DNA of 23,811 nucleotides. It comes from SVKR01 sp963605115 (GTDB lineage: Bacteria > Bacillota > Clostridia > Oscillospirales > Oscillospiraceae). Of this stretch, positions 21,260 through 23,811 are shown piece by piece. Each line of letters begins with the position of its first letter. Positions within the stretch are counted from its first letter, which is position 1. The position numbers and the translations under genes were made by a program. Location: positions 1 to 23,811 of the forward strand of contig CAVCTM010000024.1 in NCBI GenBank assembly GCA_963605115.1. Reading direction: 5' to 3'. The notes under the pieces are model-generated. The model saw only the letters and a program-made list of their open reading frames with translations, had not been told where the DNA came from and searched no databases.

Positions 21260-22036
21260 ATGGAACAGGGAACGCGGTTTTCCCATGCCTATATCCTTGC
21301 CGCCGCGCCGGACGCAGGCTATGCGCGGGCGACGGAGCTGGCGCAGGCGATGCTCTGCACCGGGTCCGGGCTGCGTCCCTGCGGAAGCTGCCGGAGCTGC
21401 CGCAAGATCGCCCACGGCGCGCACCCGGACGTCATCACCATCGAGCGCCTGACGGACGACAAGGGCAAGCTCAAGTCCGAGATCGTCGTGGACCAGATCC
21501 GCGACATGGCGGCGGACGCCGCGGTGCTGCCCAGCGAGGCGGACAAAAAGGTCTATATCATCCGCGAGGCGGGACGCATGAACGCCGAGGCGCAGAACGC
21601 CGCGCTGAAGCTGCTGGAGGAGCCGCCCGCGTTCGACGCCTTCCTGCTCGTGGCGGACAGCGCCGAGCAGCTTCTGCCGACCGTGCGCTCGCGCTGCGTG
21701 CTGGTAACGGACAGCACCGGGGAGAGCGCGCCGCCCGCCGCCGCGCGGGAGCGCGCCGAGCGCTGGATCGACTGCGCCGCCGGGCGCGCGCGGCTCTCGC
21801 TGCTGAGCTTCGCGAGCGAAAACGAGGCGCTCACGAACGCGGAGCTGCTGGACCTCTGCCGCGCGGGAAAGGCGCTGCTCGCGGACATGCTCTGCCGCCG
21901 CCTGCCGGACCGGAAGCTGCCGCGCGCGGAGCTGATGCGTCTTGCGTCGCTGCTGCGCAAAACGGAGGATTATCTGCGTCTCAACGTCAGCCCCAAGCAC
22001 ATTCTTGGGATGCTGGCGGCGGAGACGATCAAGTGA
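21260..22036 (+). CDS. holB: DNA polymerase III delta' subunit
   Basis: This 258-residue clamp-loader subunit begins RFSHAYILAAAPDAG. The zinc-binding cysteines are Cys33, Cys41, Cys44 and Cys47 (CGSCRSC), followed by the conserved HPDVI. VDQIRDM, AQNAALKLLEEPP and the SRC motif (VRSRCVLV) are characteristic of DnaX/HolB proteins. The P-loop is degenerate, as is normal for delta', which does not bind ATP productively. It loads the sliding clamp at replication forks. It is shorter than typical delta' proteins (about 310-340), so the C-terminal collar domain is reduced. GGGAGG lies 8 nt before the ATG. ricT follows after 15 nt, the same order as in Bacillus. Confidence 0.93.
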   Translation: MEQGTRFSHAYILAAAPDAGYARATELAQAMLCTGSGLRPCGSCRSCRKIAHGAHPDVITIERLTDDKGKLKSEIVVDQIRDMAADAAVLPSEADKKVYIIREAGRMNAEAQNAALKLLEEPPAFDAFLLVADSAEQLLPTVRSRCVLVTDSTGESAPPAAARERAERWIDCAAGRARLSLLSFASENEALTNAELLDLCRAGKALLADMLCRRLPDRKLPRAELMRLASLLRKTEDYLRLNVSPKHILGMLAAETIK

Positions 22037-22051
22037 AATGAGGAAACAAAT

Positions 22052-23392
22052 TTGATTACTGTTGTCAGTGTAAAATTCAGGAACCGGGGCAAGACCTATT
22101 ACTTCGACCCCGGCGCGCTGGAGGTGCCGGACGGCGCACAGGTCGTCGTGGAGACCAGCAAGGGGCTGGAGCTCTGCGACTGCGTGCAGGGCAACCATAT
22201 CGTGACAGACGAGCGCATCGTGCCGCCGCTGCGCCCCGTCGTGCGCATTGCGACGCCGGACGATCTGCGCATCGCGGAGCTCTGCCGCCAGCGCGAAAAG
22301 GAAGCCTTCGGCATCGCGGAGAAAAAGATCGCCGCCCACGGTCTCGAAATGAAGCTCGTGGACGTCGAGTGCAACTTTGAGGGCAACAAAATGCTCTTTT
22401 TCTTCACGAGCGACGGCCGTGTGGACTTCCGCGAGCTCGTGCGCGACCTCGCCGGCGTGTTCCGCGCCCGCATCGAGCTGCGTCAGATCGGCGTGCGCGA
22501 CGAGGCGAAGATGCTCGGCGGCATCGGCATGTGCGGCAGACCCTACTGCTGCAATCAGTTCTTGGACGATTTCGAGCCCGTCAGCACCAAGATGGCGAAG
22601 GTGCAGTCCCTGTCGCTGAACCCGGCGAAGATCTCCGGCTGCTGCGGCAGACTGATGTGCTGCCTGCGCTATGAGGAGGAGGCTTACGAGGAGCTCGTGA
22701 AGACCGTGCCGAAAAACGGCGCGTTCGTCGAGACGATCGACGGCTACGGCAACGTCGTGCAGGTCAACCTGCTGCGCCAGCGCGTCAAGGTCCGGCTCGA
22801 CAATACGGACGACGCGCCCAAGACCTTTGAGGCGGACGAGGTCGCCGCCGTTCCCGGCGGGCGTCCCAAGCCCGGCGAGCCGCTGCCGCATGTGCTGAAA
22901 CCCGTGGAGCGCAAGAAAGCCGAGCCGGAGGAGACCGACGATTTCTGGGTCGCGCCGCCGATCTTCGCCGAGGACACGGCGAGCCCGCGTCCGGAGCGCC
23001 GGAGCGAAGCGCAGGAGGAGTCCGGCGACGGCAAAAAGCGCCGCCGGAGAAGCCGCGGCGGAAAAAAGCCCGCCGGTGCGCAGGACGGTCAGCCGAAGGA
23101 AAAGCCGCAGAACGCGGCAAAGCCCGCCGCAAGGCCGCAGGGCGAAAACCGGCAGAACGGCGAGGGCAAGCCCGCGGGCGAGAACCGGAGCGGCTCCAGC
23201 CGCCGCCGCAGCCGCGGCGGGAAAAAGCCCGGCAGCACCACCCCCGGCGGCGAGATCCGCACCCAGCCCCAGCCGCGCCCCAAGCCCGACACCGAGGAGA
23301 TCGGCGGCTACGAGCCCAACAACAAGCGCAGCCGCGCCCACTCCCGCTCCCGCAGAAGAAAGCCGAAGCCCCCGACGGACACGGCAGAATAA
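22052..23392 (+). CDS. ricT: PSP1 domain protein RicT (YaaT) with a long basic tail
   Basis: This 446-residue protein has a PSP1 domain over about residues 1-290. The conserved cysteines are Cys161, Cys166, Cys167, Cys197, Cys198, Cys203 and Cys204 (MCGRPYCC and GCCGRLMCC). In Bacillus, RicT forms the Fe-S-containing RicA-RicF-RicT complex that guides RNase Y in mRNA maturation and affects sporulation and biofilm. The start is TTG at 22052, preceded by GAGG at 8 nt. It lies 15 nt after holB, as in Bacillus. Residues from about 320 form a low-complexity tail with repeated RRRSRGGKKP blocks, much longer than Bacillus RicT (about 275 residues). The tail probably binds RNA or is disordered. A strong terminator follows. 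Confidence 0.92.
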   Translation: MITVVSVKFRNRGKTYYFDPGALEVPDGAQVVVETSKGLELCDCVQGNHIVTDERIVPPLRPVVRIATPDDLRIAELCRQREKEAFGIAEKKIAAHGLEMKLVDVECNFEGNKMLFFFTSDGRVDFRELVRDLAGVFRARIELRQIGVRDEAKMLGGIGMCGRPYCCNQFLDDFEPVSTKMAKVQSLSLNPAKISGCCGRLMCCLRYEEEAYEELVKTVPKNGAFVETIDGYGNVVQVNLLRQRVKVRLDNTDDAPKTFEADEVAAVPGGRPKPGEPLPHVLKPVERKKAEPEETDDFWVAPPIFAEDTASPRPERRSEAQEESGDGKKRRRRSRGGKKPAGAQDGQPKEKPQNAAKPAARPQGENRQNGEGKPAGENRSGSSRRRSRGGKKPGSTTPGGEIRTQPQPRPKPDTEEIGGYEPNNKRSRAHSRSRRRKPKPPTDTAE

Positions 23393-23393
23393 A

Positions 23394-23435
23394 GGAACAA
23401 AGAAGAGACCGCCGAGGCGGTCTCTTCTTTGTTCC
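23394..23435 (+). terminator. Intrinsic terminator after ricT
   Basis: A perfect 20-bp stem (23394-23413 with 23416-23435) begins just after the ricT stop. The T-rich part lies within the right arm (TCTTCTTTGTT). Confidence 0.88.
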
Positions 23436-23468
23436 TGAGCGTGTCAAAGGACTTTTGCGAGCTGCGAT

Positions 23469-23629
23469 TTTAAAGGCTCCCGAAGTGCAAGGGGAGCTGG
23501 CGCGCGAAGCGCGACTGAGGGGTTGTTACCAAGCTTGCGCAAACGCCGAGCTTGGATATTCCGGAAGCTTACAACCCTCCAGTCAGCACTGCGCGCTGAC
23601 AGCCTCCCTTGCACAGGGAGGCCTTTAAA
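23469..23629. repeat. 161-bp dispersed palindromic repeat, copy D
   Basis: This copy has the same length, ends and central block as the one at 17130-17290. Its arms differ in sequence but still pair: the left arm is GCGCGC-GAA-GCGCG and the right arm is CAGC-ACTGCGC-GCTG. It lies just past the ricT terminator. Confidence 0.88.
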
Positions 23630-23811
23630 GGGTGCGCCTTCGGCGCGCTGATACGACTTTTTTGTTCCGGCAAAATGCTTCCCCGCACACAAAAAACAGA
23701 AATTTGCGCGATATGCTATAGACGCCGCCGCCGAAATATTGTAAAATGGCTATATATACCATCGGTTGACAAGAGCACACACGGTTTTGGCGATCCCGGC
23801 AGCGTTCATGC
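23630..23811. other. Intergenic end of window, no gene seen
   Basis: There is no credible reading frame. The near-palindrome ATGGCTATATATACCAT (23746-23762) is followed by TTGACA (23766-23771), which could be a -35 box. No -10 box is found at a normal distance, so no promoter is called. A gene may begin beyond the window. Confidence 0.4.

Noticed and set aside
21203..23341. 712-codon minus-strand open frame opposite holB and ricT
   Set aside because: Both plus-strand genes are clear family members with promoter, ribosome sites and terminator. The minus frame is a compositional artefact.
23766..23811. Promoter starting at TTGACA 23766
   Set aside because: No acceptable -10 hexamer occurs 16-18 nt downstream.

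Overview
The window looks like the chromosome of a high-GC, spore-forming anaerobic Firmicute, probably a gut Oscillospiraceae/Clostridia relative. The evidence is a SpoIID homologue, a holB-ricT pair in the Bacillus/Clostridium order, strong GGAGG ribosome sites, consensus TTGACA/TATAAT promoters and a repeat family of the kind common in Oscillospiraceae. The organism is inferred from gene content only; no rRNA or other marker is present.

Layout. (1) 1-4794 is a glycerol / glycerol-3-phosphate locus. A minus-strand operon encodes two FAD oxidoreductases and a small Cys-rich DUF1667 protein. It is divergent from glycerol kinase, and the two facing promoters overlap. (2) 4800-5494 holds an orphan small-RNA candidate with a perfect promoter, a strong hairpin and mobB (molybdenum-cofactor maturation). 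(3) 5642-8500 is a plus-strand operon: ApgM-type phosphomutase, ispE and a tyrosine phosphatase. (4) 8548-8746 is a palindromic repeat element. (5) 8839-16909 is the most interesting region. It contains a two-subunit molybdopterin enzyme closely resembling pyrogallol-phloroglucinol transhydroxylase, a complete TRAP transporter (DctM, DctP, DctQ), and a divergent LysR regulator. (6) 17130-17290 is another repeat element. (7) 17371-21152 carries a membrane protein, SpoIID, a zinc-ribbon/Ig-like membrane protein and a transglutaminase-like protein. (8) 21260-23392 holds holB and ricT. (9) A further repeat copy and no visible gene follow to the end of the window.

How the central genes may work together (inference): LysR senses a small molecule, the TRAP system imports it (probably a carboxylate), and the cytoplasmic Mo enzyme transforms it. 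Relative to the characterised transhydroxylase (compared from memory), the four active-site residues of the large subunit are all kept, at a constant offset. The iron-sulfur subunit has lost the cysteines for two of its three [4Fe-4S] clusters. That points to an internally redox-balanced reaction, such as hydroxyl transfer, isomerisation or hydration, rather than one fed by an electron-transfer chain. MobB could help supply its cofactor.

The rest is mostly housekeeping. The short intergenic regions are rich in clear promoters, intrinsic terminators and structured elements.
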